From assembly GCA_036172665.1 (NCBI GenBank), contig CM069870.1, forward strand, positions 70,680,212-70,744,211: a stretch of DNA of 64,000 bases, given 5' to 3'. This stretch comes from Prosopocoilus inquinatus. Its lineage: Eukaryota; Arthropoda; Insecta; Coleoptera; Lucanidae. Below the pieces are notes generated by a model that had not been told where the DNA came from, did no database searches, and saw only the letters and a program-made list of their open reading frames with translations. Of this stretch, positions 43,781 to 56,200 are shown piece after piece; position 1 is the stretch's first letter, and each line of letters begins with the position of its first letter. The position numbers were made by a program, and so were the translations under genes.

Positions 43781-46003
43781 TACAGGGCGTCTCAAACCTC
43801 TGGAAAAGTCCAAAAATGCTCCTTTAAATTAATTTTATCAAGAAAAGGTCTTAACGAAAGCTGTGTAGGTTCTCATTCCGCATAATTTAAAACTATTTTC
43901 ATATATACAGGTTGTTCATTTAATAAGTTACAAACCTAACTTATTATTTTTTGAATGGAACACTATATATTTTATTGCAGTTTCGGTTAGCCCTTGAAGA
44001 GACGATAAAAATGATATAACATTATGCTTACTTATTTTTGGAGTTTACGGAGTTATTTTTAATTTTATGCAAAAAATGGATGCATGTTTGATCGTCTGCC
44101 AAATTGTCAATTTTAATGATACGACAATCAACCTCGGACCAAAATATTTCTAAATCTCTCTACTTTTACAATATTGATCATTTTCATAAACCTAGCGACT
44201 ATCAACAACACTACGAATCAGTTCGCGTATTATAAAATTAGTAATTTTTTTTTCAAATGGAACGCCCTGTATATTATAGCATATTTGGATAGTACTTTCT
44301 ACGAGCTTTCCAACGACACCATAATCTATGGTCTTAAGATTTATAACTTGTGAGTTATTATCACATCTTTGTAATCAACTTATGGAACGTGCTGTATAAT
44401 ATTTTCATTCGTCTCAGAATCATTTAAGATAGGTATCCATACAGTTTATCGTACTTTTAGTGATTTAAATAAAAATAAATAAATAAATTCAGGAACTGAA
44501 CGGTTTTTTTTTCAGGTAATTCCTGTCAAGTAAGAACACAATTACGAATCGGTTGGATAATCGCTGGTTAGAACGTAGTAATGCTTTGAAGTGGTCTCCA
44601 TGGTTACCAGATTTGTCTCTCGACTTCTTTTATGGGAATATAAGCAAGCAAATGAAAGAAATGTTCTCTTATCACAATTAGTTTATAATCTTAGATACGT
44701 ATTTCGACAGCCACGCTACTATCTTCATTTCTATTGGAGATTCAATGAGAATATCCTCTGGCTCGTACCAACCAAAGAGTGTGCGTGTGTGGATGTTTGA
44801 AAATGGTAGCGTACCTGTTGAAATACGCATAAAAAGATATAATCTAATATTAGTATGAAATAAATTAAAAAAAAACATTACTGAACTGCTTTTATCTGTG
44901 CTATTCTCAGTTTATGGGAATATGTAAAGAAGCAAGGGTATAAATATGTACTTGGCACATGCAAAGAAAGGAAAATTCGTATTTAGCAATAAGGAGAAGT
45001 TTCTTTTAAATTTTTTTCAATAGTTTAAATTTTTATGATTTTTTAAACCTATTTGTGACTGGAGACATTTTGCTTTTTCTTCGTTGATGTGTAAAAAAAT
45101 GTTAATATTTAATTTGTTTCTTGGGTATGTAGCTTCAAAATAATAGAATTTTTTACCGTGTAAATAAATCCTTTCCATTTGTTTTCTTAGTATAATTGGA
45201 ATCATTTAGTGAAAATCGTTGAGTTCCTGTATTTGTTCCATATTTTTATTGCAACCGCTACAACAATGGTAAAGAAATTGTTAATTTGAACAAAAATAAA
45301 GTGTTTGGATAAATGCCTTGAATGATACAGCAGATAAAATATTTCTGAGACAAATAAAAATATTATACAGCACGTTTTTTAATTTGATTGTAGAGAAGTG
45401 ATAATAACTCACAAGTTATAAATCTTAAGACCATAAAATATGATACGGTTAGAAAGCTCGTAGAAAGCACTGCCCAAATATACTATAATATACAGGCTGT
45501 TCCATTTGAAAAAATGACTAATTTTACGATACGCGAACTGAATCGTAGTGTTGTTGATAGTAGCCAGGTTTATGAAGATGATGAATATTGTGAAAGAAGA
45601 GAGATTTAGAAATATTTTGGTCCAAGGTTGATTGTCGTATCATTAAAATTGACAATTTGGCAGACGATCAAACATGCATCCATTTTTTGCATAAAATTAA
45701 AAGTAACTCGGTAAATACTAAAAATAACTAAGTATAATGTTATATCATTTTTATCGTCTCTTCAAGGTCTAACCGAAACTGCAATAAAATATATAGTGTT
45801 CCATTAAAAAAAATAATAAGTTAGGTTTGTAACTTATTAAATGAACAATCTGTATATATGAAAATAGTTTTAAATTATAATAATAAAATAGTTTTAAATT
45901 ATGCGGAATGAAAACCTACACAACTTTTGTTAAGACCTTCTCTTGATAAAATGAATTTAAAGGGGCATTTTTGGAATTTTCCAGAGGTTTGGGACACTCT
46001 GTA
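43781..46003. mobile_element. Composite inverted-repeat element, copy 3 (centre inverted)
   Basis: Ends TACAGGGCGTCTCAAACCTC and GAGGTTTGGGACACTCTGTA. The arms match those at 25472-27663, but the 1.2-kb centre is in the opposite orientation. A short local duplication (TAATAATAAAATAGTTTTAA near 45878) is private to this copy. Confidence 0.85.
44530..44665 (+). pseudogene. Transposase C-terminal relic
   Basis: Plus strand: NRLDNRWLERSNALKWSPWL, then PDLSLDFFYGNISKQMKEM. Third copy of the Tc1/mariner-superfamily C-terminal relic described at 26591-26900. Confidence 0.5.
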
Positions 46004-47117
46004 CAATAACCCAACCGAACCCAACCCGATTCGATTTTGTAAAAAAATAAAATCGCTTCAATTAGATCGAGAAGAAAAAAGATCGAAAAAGTAATCGATA
46101 TTTTTAATTGAACAAATCGATTTAAGAATCGACATCCCTATGTCATATGTGTTTTTAATTATTGTGGTTGAATTCACGTAAGTAAACGAATTTGTCCTGT
46201 TTTCAAAATCATAAAAGCTCGTGTATTATTTTATTAAAACAACTTCGGCCAAGTTTGATGGTACTTGGTAGAGACATAAACAATATACCTTTCAAACGGC
46301 CCTCGGACAATTACCGCGCCAATCGGGTTTCTTATCGGCTGGGATTTGAAACACAAAATTCATGTCTGGGCCTCGTCATCGACGTCTGTACTTCATTACT
46401 CACTTTTATCTAAGCCCCCGGACAGTTACAGGTATTCCACATTACCATTAATTTGACGTCCTCGTCGTCGTCCCGAGCGGCCCTCAAGAAAATACCAAGT
46501 CGCTTCAAAATTATTATTATTTTATAAATACGAGAAGGCCACTTTGGATTTGATTTTGTTTTATTTTATTTTATTTTTTCTTAATGTTGGTAGTTTTTTC
46601 TGCACAATCTCTCTTTCTCTAATTTCGATGAACCTCACGATTCTTGAAAATTGATTACCGGTTGCGTTCCTCTGCTAATCGCCGTTATTTATTTATAATA
46701 CATAACATAACTATCCGAAACGTTTTTTTTTCTCGTTCTTCGTCCGATGAATTCGCGGCGGCGGCGGCGGCGGCGAGCGGCGTCGTAAATCAAGGTCGCG
46801 ATTCTGCGAGCCCACGTCGAAGAGGAGCCCTGTTTGTTCAACGGTAATTAAGTCAGGGAGTAATTAAGGTTATCGCTGAAACGTTCTGCCGGTTTTTTCT
46901 CGGACCGCCTGAGCGAGTCCGGACTCGATTGAATTCCACCACGGTGGTTGAATTCCAAAGCGAGCCCGCTCGATCGGTAATTAGCTGTCGCGCGTCATCG
47001 GCACAACAGGTCACTAGTGTGATAAATGTGTCACGTAATAAATAAATAAATAAATAAAGAAGGAAGCCATTAATCGATTCTTTGTTTTAGAGGTTGCATT
47101 ACAATAAGCACAGTGAT
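46004..47117. other. No gene seen; unique sequence with simple repeats
   Basis: Includes a GGC run (46755-46776), TTTTA runs near 46560 and AATA repeats at 47037-47061. The frame at 46644 reads through the GGC run as polyalanine with no domain. Higher GC than the repeat arrays. Confidence 0.5.
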
Positions 47118-47204
47118 GTAACACTCAGTGGCGGCTCGTGTTGATTCACTGCGGGTGGGCAACAAATTTGTTTTTCGGGGCTTGTATATTTTAGTACTTA
47201 CGAT
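47118..47204 (+). mobile_element. Possible hAT-like terminus at the satellite edge
   Basis: CAGTGGCGGCTCGTG at 47126 has the form of a hAT-superfamily inverted end. The 8 bases before it (GTAACACT) would be the target duplication. The next roughly 80 bases (GGGTGGGCAACAAATTTG etc.) are not satellite and lead straight into the first monomer. The partner end would lie to the right of 64000. Confidence 0.4.
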
Positions 47205-50200
47205 AACCAAAAAACAATCGGCGAACGCGTTCTTGAGTTACAATCAAGATTCAAAAGCAACGCGTCTCTCATTTGCTCGATTAACCGAACGTCTCTCCCT
47301 CCCCCCGCGATCTCGCTAGTGATTTTGGAATTCAATTTAAGTGGGGGATTTACAGAGCTTTTCCTCAGCTTTCCAACGCCGTTTACCAAAAAACAATCGG
47401 CGAACGCGTTTTTGAGTTACAATCGAGATTCAAAGCAACGCGTTTCTCATTTGCTGGATTAACTGAATGTCTCTCCCTCCCCTCGCGATCGCGCTAGTGA
47501 TTTTCGAATTCAATTTAAGCGGGGGATTTACAGAGATTTTCCTCAGCTTTCCAACGCCGTTTACCAAAAAACAATCGGAGAACGCGTTCTTGAGTTACAA
47601 TCAAGATTCAAAGCAACGCGTCTCTCATTTGCTCAATTAAGTGAACGTCTCTCCCTCCCCTCGCGATCTCGCTAGTGATTTTCGAATTCAATTTAAGCGG
47701 GGGATTTACAGAGCTTTTCCTCAACTTTCCAACGCCGTTTACCAGAAAACAATCGGCGAACGCGTTCTCGAGTTACAATCAAGATTCAAAGCAACGCGTT
47801 TCTCATTTGCTCGATTAACTGAATGCCTCTCCCTCCCCTCGAGATCGCGCTAGTGATTTTTGAATTCAATTTAAGCGGGGGATTTACAGAGATTTTCCTC
47901 AGCTTTACAACGCCGTTTACCAAAAAACAATCGGAGAACGCGTTCTTGAGTTACAATCAAGATTCAAAGCAACGCGTCTCTCATTTGCTCAATTAAGTGA
48001 ACGTCTCTCCCTCCCCTCGCGATCTCGCTAGTGATTTTCGAATTCAATTTAAGCGAGGGATTTACAGAGCTTTTCCTCAGCTTTCCAACGCCGTTTACCA
48101 AAAAACAATCGGAGAACGCGTTCTTGAGTTACAATCAAGATTCAAAGCAACGCGTCTCTCATTTGCTCAATTAAGTGAACGTCTCTCCCTCCCCTCGCGA
48201 TCTCGCTAGTGATTTTCGAATTCAATTTAAGCGAGGGATTTACAGAGATTTTCCTCAGCTTTCCAACGCCGTTTACCAAAAAACAATCGGAGAACGCGTT
48301 CTTGAGTTACAATCAAGATTCAAAGCAACGCGTCTCTCATTTGCTCAATTAAGTGAACGTCTCTCCCTCCCCTCGCGATCTCGCTAGTGATTTTCGAATT
48401 CAATTTAAGCGAGGGATTTACAGAGCTTTTCCTCAGCTTTCCAACGCCGTTTACCAAAAAACAATCGGAGAACGCGTTCTTGAGTTACAATCAAGATTCA
48501 AAGCAACGCGTCTCTCATTTGCTCAATTAAATGAACGTCTCTCCCTCCCCTCGCGATCTCGCTAGTGATTTTCGAATTCAATTTAAGCGGGGGATTTACA
48601 GAGCTTTTCCTCAGCTTTCCAACGCCGTTTACCAAAAAACAATCGACGAACGCGTTCTTGAGTTACAATCAAGATTCAAAGCAACGCGTCTCTCATTTGC
48701 TCGATTAACTGAATGTCTCTCCCTCCCCTCGCGATCTCGCTAGTGATTTTTGAATTCAATTTAAGTGAGGGATTTACAGAGATTTTCCTCAGCTTTCCAA
48801 CGCCGTTTACCAAAAAACAATCGGCGAACGCGTTCTCGAGTTACAATCAAGATTCAAAAGCAACGCGTTTCTCATTTGCTCAATTAACTGAAGGTCTCTC
48901 CCTCCCCTCGCGATCTCGCTAGTGATTTTTGAATTCAATTTAAGCGGGGGATTTACAGAGATTTTCCTCAGCTTTCCAACGCCGTTTACCAAAAAACAAT
49001 CGGAGAACGCGTTCTTGAGTTACAATCAAGATTCAAAGCAACGCGTCTCTCATTTGCTCAATTAAATGAACGTCTCTCCCTCCCCTCGCGATCTCGCTAG
49101 TGATTTTCGAATTCAATTTAAGCGAGGGATTTACAGAGCTTTTCCTCAGCTTTCCAACGCCGTTTACCAAAAAACAATCGGAGAACGCGTTCTTGAGTTA
49201 CAATCAAGATTCAAAGCAACGCGTCTCTCATTTGCTCAATTAAATGAACGTCTCTCCCTCCCCTCGCGATCTCGCTAGTGATTTTCGAATTCAATTTAAG
49301 CGGGGGATTTACAGAGCTTTTCCTCAGCTTTCCAACGCCGTTTACCAAAAAACAATCGACGAACGCGTTCTTGAGTTACAATCAAGATTCAAAGCAACGC
49401 GTCTCTCATTTGCTCAATTAAGTGAATGTCTCTCCCTCCCCTCGCGATCGCGCTAGTGATTTTCGAATTCAATTTAAGCGGGGGATTTACAGAGCTTTTC
49501 CTCAGCTTTCCAACGCCGTTTACCAAAAAACAATCGACGAACGCGTTCTTGAGTTACAATCAAGATTCAAAGCAACGCGTCTCTCATTTGCTCAATTAAC
49601 TGAATGTCTCTCCCTCCCCTCGCGATCGCGCTAGTGATTTTCGAATTCAATTTAAGCGGGGGATTTACAGAGCTTTTCTTCAGCTTTCCAACGCCGTTTA
49701 CCAAAAAACAATCGACGAACGCGTTCTTGAGTTACAATCAAGATTCAAAGCAACGCGTCTCTCATTTGCTCAATTAAGTGAATGTCTCTCCCTCCCCTCG
49801 CGATCGCGCTAGTGATTTTCGAATTCAATTTAAGTGGGGGATTTACAGAGCTTTTCCTCAGCTTTCCAACGCCGTTTACCAAAAAACAATCGACGAACGC
49901 GTTCTTGAGTTACAATCAAGATTCAAAGCAACGCGTCTCTCATTTGCTCAATTAACTGAATGTCTCTCCCTCCCCTCGCGATCGCGCTAGTGATTTTCGA
50001 ATTCAATTTAAGCGGGGGATTTACAGAGCTTTTCCTCAGCTTTCCAACGCCGTTTACCAAAAAACAATCGGAGAACGCGTTCTTGAGTTACAATCAAGAT
50101 TCAAAGCAACGCGTCTCTCATTTGCTCAATTAACTGAATGTCTCTCCCTCCCCTCGCGATCGCGCTAGTGAATTTCGAATTCAATTTAAGTGGGGGAATT

Positions 50201-53200
50201 ACAGAGCTTTTCCTCAGCTTTCCAACGCCGTTTACCAAAAAACAATCGACGAACGCGTTCTTGAGTTACAATCAAGATGCAAAGCAACGCGTCTCTCATT
50301 TGCTCAATTAACTGAATGTCTCTCCCTCCCCTCGCGATCGCGCTAGTGATTTTCGAATTCAATTTAAGCGGGGGATTTACAGAGCTTTTCCTCAGCTTTC
50401 CAACGCCGTTTACCAAAAAACAATCGGAGAACGCGTTCTTGAGTTACAATCAAGATTCAAAGCAACGCGTCTCTCATTTGCTCAATTAACTGAATGTCTC
50501 TCCCTCCCCTCGCGATCGCGCTAGTGAATTTCGAATTCAATTTAAGTGGGGGAATTACAGAGCTTTTCCTCAGCTTTCCAACGCCGTTTACCAAAAAACA
50601 ATCGACGAACGCGTTCTTGAGTTACAATCAAGATGCAAAGCAACGCGTCTCTCATTTGCTCAATTAACTGAATGTCTCTCCCTCCCCTCGCGATCGCGCT
50701 AGTGATTTTCGAATTCAATTTAAGCGGGGGATTTACAGAGCTTTTCCTCAGCTTTCCAACGCCGTTTACCAAAAAACAATCGACGAACGCGTTCTTGAGT
50801 TACAATCAAGATTCAAAGCAACGCGTCTCTCATTTGCTCAATTAACTGAATGTCTCTCCCTCCCCTCGCGATCGCGCTAGTGATTTTCGAATTCAATTTA
50901 AGCGGGGGATTTACAGAGCTTTTCCTCAGCTTTCCAACGCCGTTTACCAAAAAACAATCGGAGAACGCGTTCTTGAGTTACAATCAAGATTCAAAGCAAC
51001 GCGTCTCTCATTTGCTCAATTAACTGAATGTCTCTCCCTCCCCTCGCGATCGCGCTAGTGATTTTCGAATTCAATTTAAGCGGGGGATTTACAGAGCTTT
51101 TCCTCAGCTTTCCAACGCCGTTTACCAAAAAACAATCGACGAACGCGTTCTTGAGTTACAATCAAGATTCAAAGCAACGCGTCTCTCATTTGCTCAATTA
51201 ACTGAATGTCTCTCCCTCCCCTCGCGATCGCGCTAGTGATTTTCGAATTCAATTTAAGCGGGGGATTTACAGAGCTTTTCCTCAGCTTTCCAACGCCGTT
51301 TACCAAAAAACAATCGGAGAACGCGTTCTTGAGTTACAATCAAGATTCAAAAGCAACGCGTCTCTCATTTGCTCAATTAACTGAATGTCTCTCCCTCCCC
51401 TCGCGATCGCGCTAGTGAATTTCGAATTCAATTTAAGTGGGGGAATTACAGAGCTTTTCCTCAGCTTTCCAACGCCGTTTACCAAAAAACAATCGACGAA
51501 TGCGTTCTTGAGTTACAATCAAGATGCAAAGCAACGCGTCTCTCATTTGCTCAATTAACTGAATGTCTCTCCCTCCCCTCGCGATCGCGCTAGTGATTTT
51601 CGAATTCAATTTAAGCGGGGGATTTACAGAGCTTTTCCTCAGCTTTCCAACGCCGTTTACCAAAAAACAATCGGAGAACGCGTTCTTGAGTTACAATCAA
51701 GATTCAAAAGCAACGCGTCTCTCATTTGCTCAATTAACTGAATGTCTCTCCCTCCCCTCGCGATCGCGCTAGTGAATTTCGAATTCAATTTAAGTGGGGG
51801 AATTACAGAGCTTTTCCTCAGCTTTCCAACGCCGTTTACCAAAAAACAATCGACGAATGCGTTCTTGAGTTACAATCAAGATTCAAACAACGCGTCTCTC
51901 ATTTGCTCAATTAACTGAATGTCTCTCCCTCCCCTCGCGATCGCGCTAGTGATTTTCGAATTCAATTTAAGTGGGGGATTTACAGAGCTTTTCCTCAGCT
52001 TTCCAACGCCGTTTACCAAAAAACAATCGGAGAACGCGTTCTTGAGTTACAATCAAGATTCAAAAGCAACGCGTCTCTCATTTGCTCAATTAACTGAATG
52101 TCTCTCCCTCCCCTCGCGATCGCGCTAGTGAATTTCGAATTCAATTTAAGTGGGGGATTTACAGAGCTTTTCCTCAGCTTTCCAACGCCGTTTACCAAAA
52201 AACAATCGGAGAACGCGTTCTTGAGTTACAATCAAGATTCAAAAGCAACGCGTCTCTCATTTGCTCAATTAACTGAATGTCTCTCCCTCCCCTCGCGATC
52301 GCGCTAGTGATTTTCGAATTCAATTTAAGCGGGGGATTTACAGAGATTTTCCTCAGCTTTCCAACGCCGTTTACCAAAAAACAATCGGAGAACGCGTTCT
52401 TGAGTTACAATCAAGATTCAAAAGCAACGCGTCTCTCATTTGCTCGATTAACTGAATGTCTCTCCCTCCCCTCGCGATCTCACTAGTGATTTTCGAATTC
52501 AATTTAAGTGGGGGATTTACAGAGCTTTTCCTCAGCTTTCCAACGCCGTTTACCAAAAAACAATCGACGAATGCGTTCTTGAGTTACAATCAAGATTCAA
52601 ACAACGCGTCTCTCATTTGCTCAATTAACTGAATGTCTCTCCCTCCCCTCGCGATCGCGCTAGTGATTTTCGAATTCAATTTAAGTGGGGGATTTACAGA
52701 GCTTTTCCTCAGCTTTCCAACGCCGTTTACCAAAAAACAATCGGAGAACGCGTTCTTGAGTTACAATCAAGATTCAAAGCAACGCGTCTCTCATTTGCTC
52801 AATTAACTGAATGTCTCTCCCTCCCCTCGCGATCGCGCTAGTGAATTTCGAATTCAATTTAAGTGGGGGAATTACAGAGCTTTTCCTCAGCTTTCCAACG
52901 CCGTTTACCAAAAAACAATCGACGAACGCGTTCTTGAGTTACAATCAAGATGCAAAGCAACGCGTCTCTCATTTGCTCAATTAACTGAATGTCTCTCCCT
53001 CCCCTCGCGATCGCGCTAGTGATTTTCGAATTCAATTTAAGCGGGGGATTTACAGAGCTTTTCCTCAGCTTTCCAACGCCGTTTACCAAAAAACAATCGG
53101 AGAACGCGTTCTTGAGTTACAATCAAGATTCAAAGCAACGCGTCTCTCATTTGCTCAATTAACTGAATGTCTCTCCCTCCCCTCGCGATCGCGCTAGTGA

Positions 53201-56200
53201 TTTTCGAATTCAATTTAAGCGGGGGATTTACAGAGATTTTCCTCAGCTTTCCAACGCCGTTTACCAAAAAACAATCGACGAACGCGTTCTTGAGTTACAA
53301 TCAAGATTCAAAAGCAACGCGTTTCTCATTTGCTCGATTAACTGAACGTCTCTCCCTCCCCTCGCGATCTCGCTAGTGATTTTTGAATTCAATTTAAGTG
53401 GGGGATTTACAGAGATTTTCCTCAGCTTTCCAACGCCGTTTACCAAAAAACAATCGACGAATGCGTTCTTGAGTTACAATCAAGATTCAAACAACGCGTC
53501 TCTCATTTGCTCAATTAACTGAATGTCTCTCCCTCCCCTCGCGATCGCGCTAGTGATTTTCGAATTCAATTTAAGTGGGGGATTTACAGAGCTTTTCCTC
53601 AGCTTTCCAACGCCGTTTACCAAAAAACAATCGACGAATGCGTTCTTGAGTTACAATCAAGATTCAAACAACGCGTCTCTCATTTGCTCAATTAACTGAA
53701 TGTCTCTCCCTCCCCTCGCGATCGCGCTAGTGATTTTCGAATTCAATTTAAGTGGGGGATTTACAGAGCTTTTCCTCAGCTTTCCAACGCCGTTTACCAA
53801 AAAACAATCGGAGAACGCGTTCTTGAGTTACAATCAAGATTCAAAGCAACGCGTCTCTCATTTGCTCAATTAACTGAATGTCTCTCCCTCCCCTCGCGAT
53901 CGCGCTAGTGAATTTCGAATTCAATTTAAGTGGGGGAATTACAGAGCTTTTCCTCAGCTTTCCAACGCCGTTTACCAAAAAACAATCGACGAACGCGTTC
54001 TTGAGTTACAATCAAGATGCAAAGCAACGCGTCTCTCATTTGCTCAATTAACTGAATGTCTCTCCCTCCCCTCGCGATCGCGCTAGTGATTTTCGAATTC
54101 AATTTAAGCGGGGGATTTACAGAGCTTTTCCTCAGCTTTCCAACGCCGTTTACCAAAAAACAATCGGAGAACGCGTTCTTGAGTTACAATCAAGATTCAA
54201 AGCAACGCGTCTCTCATTTGCTCAATTAACTGAATGTCTCTCCCTCCCCTCGCGATCGCGCTAGTGATTTTCGAATTCAATTTAAGCGGGGGATTTACAG
54301 AGATTTTCCTCAGCTTTCCAACGCCGTTTACCAAAAAACAATCGGAGAACGCGTTCTTGAGTTACAATCAAGATTCAAAAGCAACGCGTCTCTCATTTGC
54401 TCGATTAACTGAATGTCTCTCCCTCCCCTCGCGATCTCACTAGTGATTTTTGAATTCAATTTAAGCGGGGGATTTACAGAGATTTTCCTCAGCTTTCCAA
54501 CGCCGTTTACCAAAAAACAATCGACGAACGCGTTCTTGAGTTACAATCAAGATTCAAAAGCAACGCGTTTCTCATTTGCTCGATTAACTGAACGTCTCTC
54601 CCTCCCCTCGCGATCTCGCTAGTGATTTTTGAATTCAATTTAAGTGGGGGATTTACAGAGATTTTCCTCAGCTTTCCAACGCCGTTTACCAAAAAACAAT
54701 CGACGAATGCGTTCTTGAGTTACAATCAAGATTCAAACAACGCGTCTCTCATTTGCTCAATTAACTGAATGTCTCTCCCTCCCCTCGCGATCGCGCTAGT
54801 GATTTTCGAATTCAATTTAAGTGGGGGATTTACAGAGCTTTTCCTCAGCTTTCCAACGCCGTTTACCAAAAAACAATCGACGAATGCGTTCTTGAGTTAC
54901 AATCAAGATTCAAACAACGCGTCTCTCATTTGCTCAATTAACTGAATGTCTCTCCCTCCCCTCGCGATCGCGCTAGTGATTTTCGAATTCAATTTAAGTG
55001 GGGGATTTACAGAGCTTTTCCTCAGCTTTCCAACGCCGTTTACCAAAAAACAATCGGAGAACGCGTTCTTGAGTTACAATCAAGATTCAAAGCAACGCGT
55101 CTCTCATTTGCTCAATTAACTGAATGTCTCTCCCTCCCCTCGCGATCGCGCTAGTGAATTTCGAATTCAATTTAAGTGGGGGAATTACAGAGCTTTTCCT
55201 CAGCTTTCCAACGCCGTTTACCAAAAAACAATCGACGAACGCGTTCTTGAGTTACAATCAAGATGCAAAGCAACGCGTCTCTCATTTGCTCAATTAACTG
55301 AATGTCTCTCCCTCCCCTCGCGATCGCGCTAGTGATTTTCGAATTCAATTTAAGCGGGGGATTTACAGAGCTTTTCCTCAGCTTTCCAACGCCGTTTACC
55401 AAAAAACAATCGGAGAACGCGTTCTTGAGTTACAATCAAGATTCAAAGCAACGCGTCTCTCATTTGCTCAATTAACTGAATGTCTCTCCCTCCCCTCGCG
55501 ATCGCGCTAGTGAATTTCGAATTCAATTTAAGTGGGGGAATTACAGAGCTTTTCCTCAGCTTTCCAACGCCGTTTACCAAAAAACAATCGACGAACGCGT
55601 TCTTGAGTTACAATCAAGATGCAAAGCAACGCGTCTCTCATTTGCTCAATTAACTGAATGTCTCTCCCTCCCCTCGCGATCGCGCTAGTGATTTTCGAAT
55701 TCAATTTAAGCGGGGGATTTACAGAGCTTTTCCTCAGCTTTCCAACGCCGTTTACCAAAAAACAATCGACGAACGCGTTCTTGAGTTACAATCAAGATTC
55801 AAAGCAACGCGTCTCTCATTTGCTCAATTAACTGAATGTCTCTCCCTCCCCTCGCGATCGCGCTAGTGATTTTCGAATTCAATTTAAGCGGGGGATTTAC
55901 AGAGCTTTTCCTCAGCTTTCCAACGCCGTTTACCAAAAAACAATCGGAGAACGCGTTCTTGAGTTACAATCAAGATTCAAAGCAACGCGTCTCTCATTTG
56001 CTCAATTAACTGAATGTCTCTCCCTCCCCTCGCGATCGCGCTAGTGATTTTCGAATTCAATTTAAGCGGGGGATTTACAGAGCTTTTCCTCAGCTTTCCA
56101 ACGCCGTTTACCAAAAAACAATCGACGAACGCGTTCTTGAGTTACAATCAAGATTCAAAGCAACGCGTCTCTCATTTGCTCAATTAACTGAATGTCTCTC

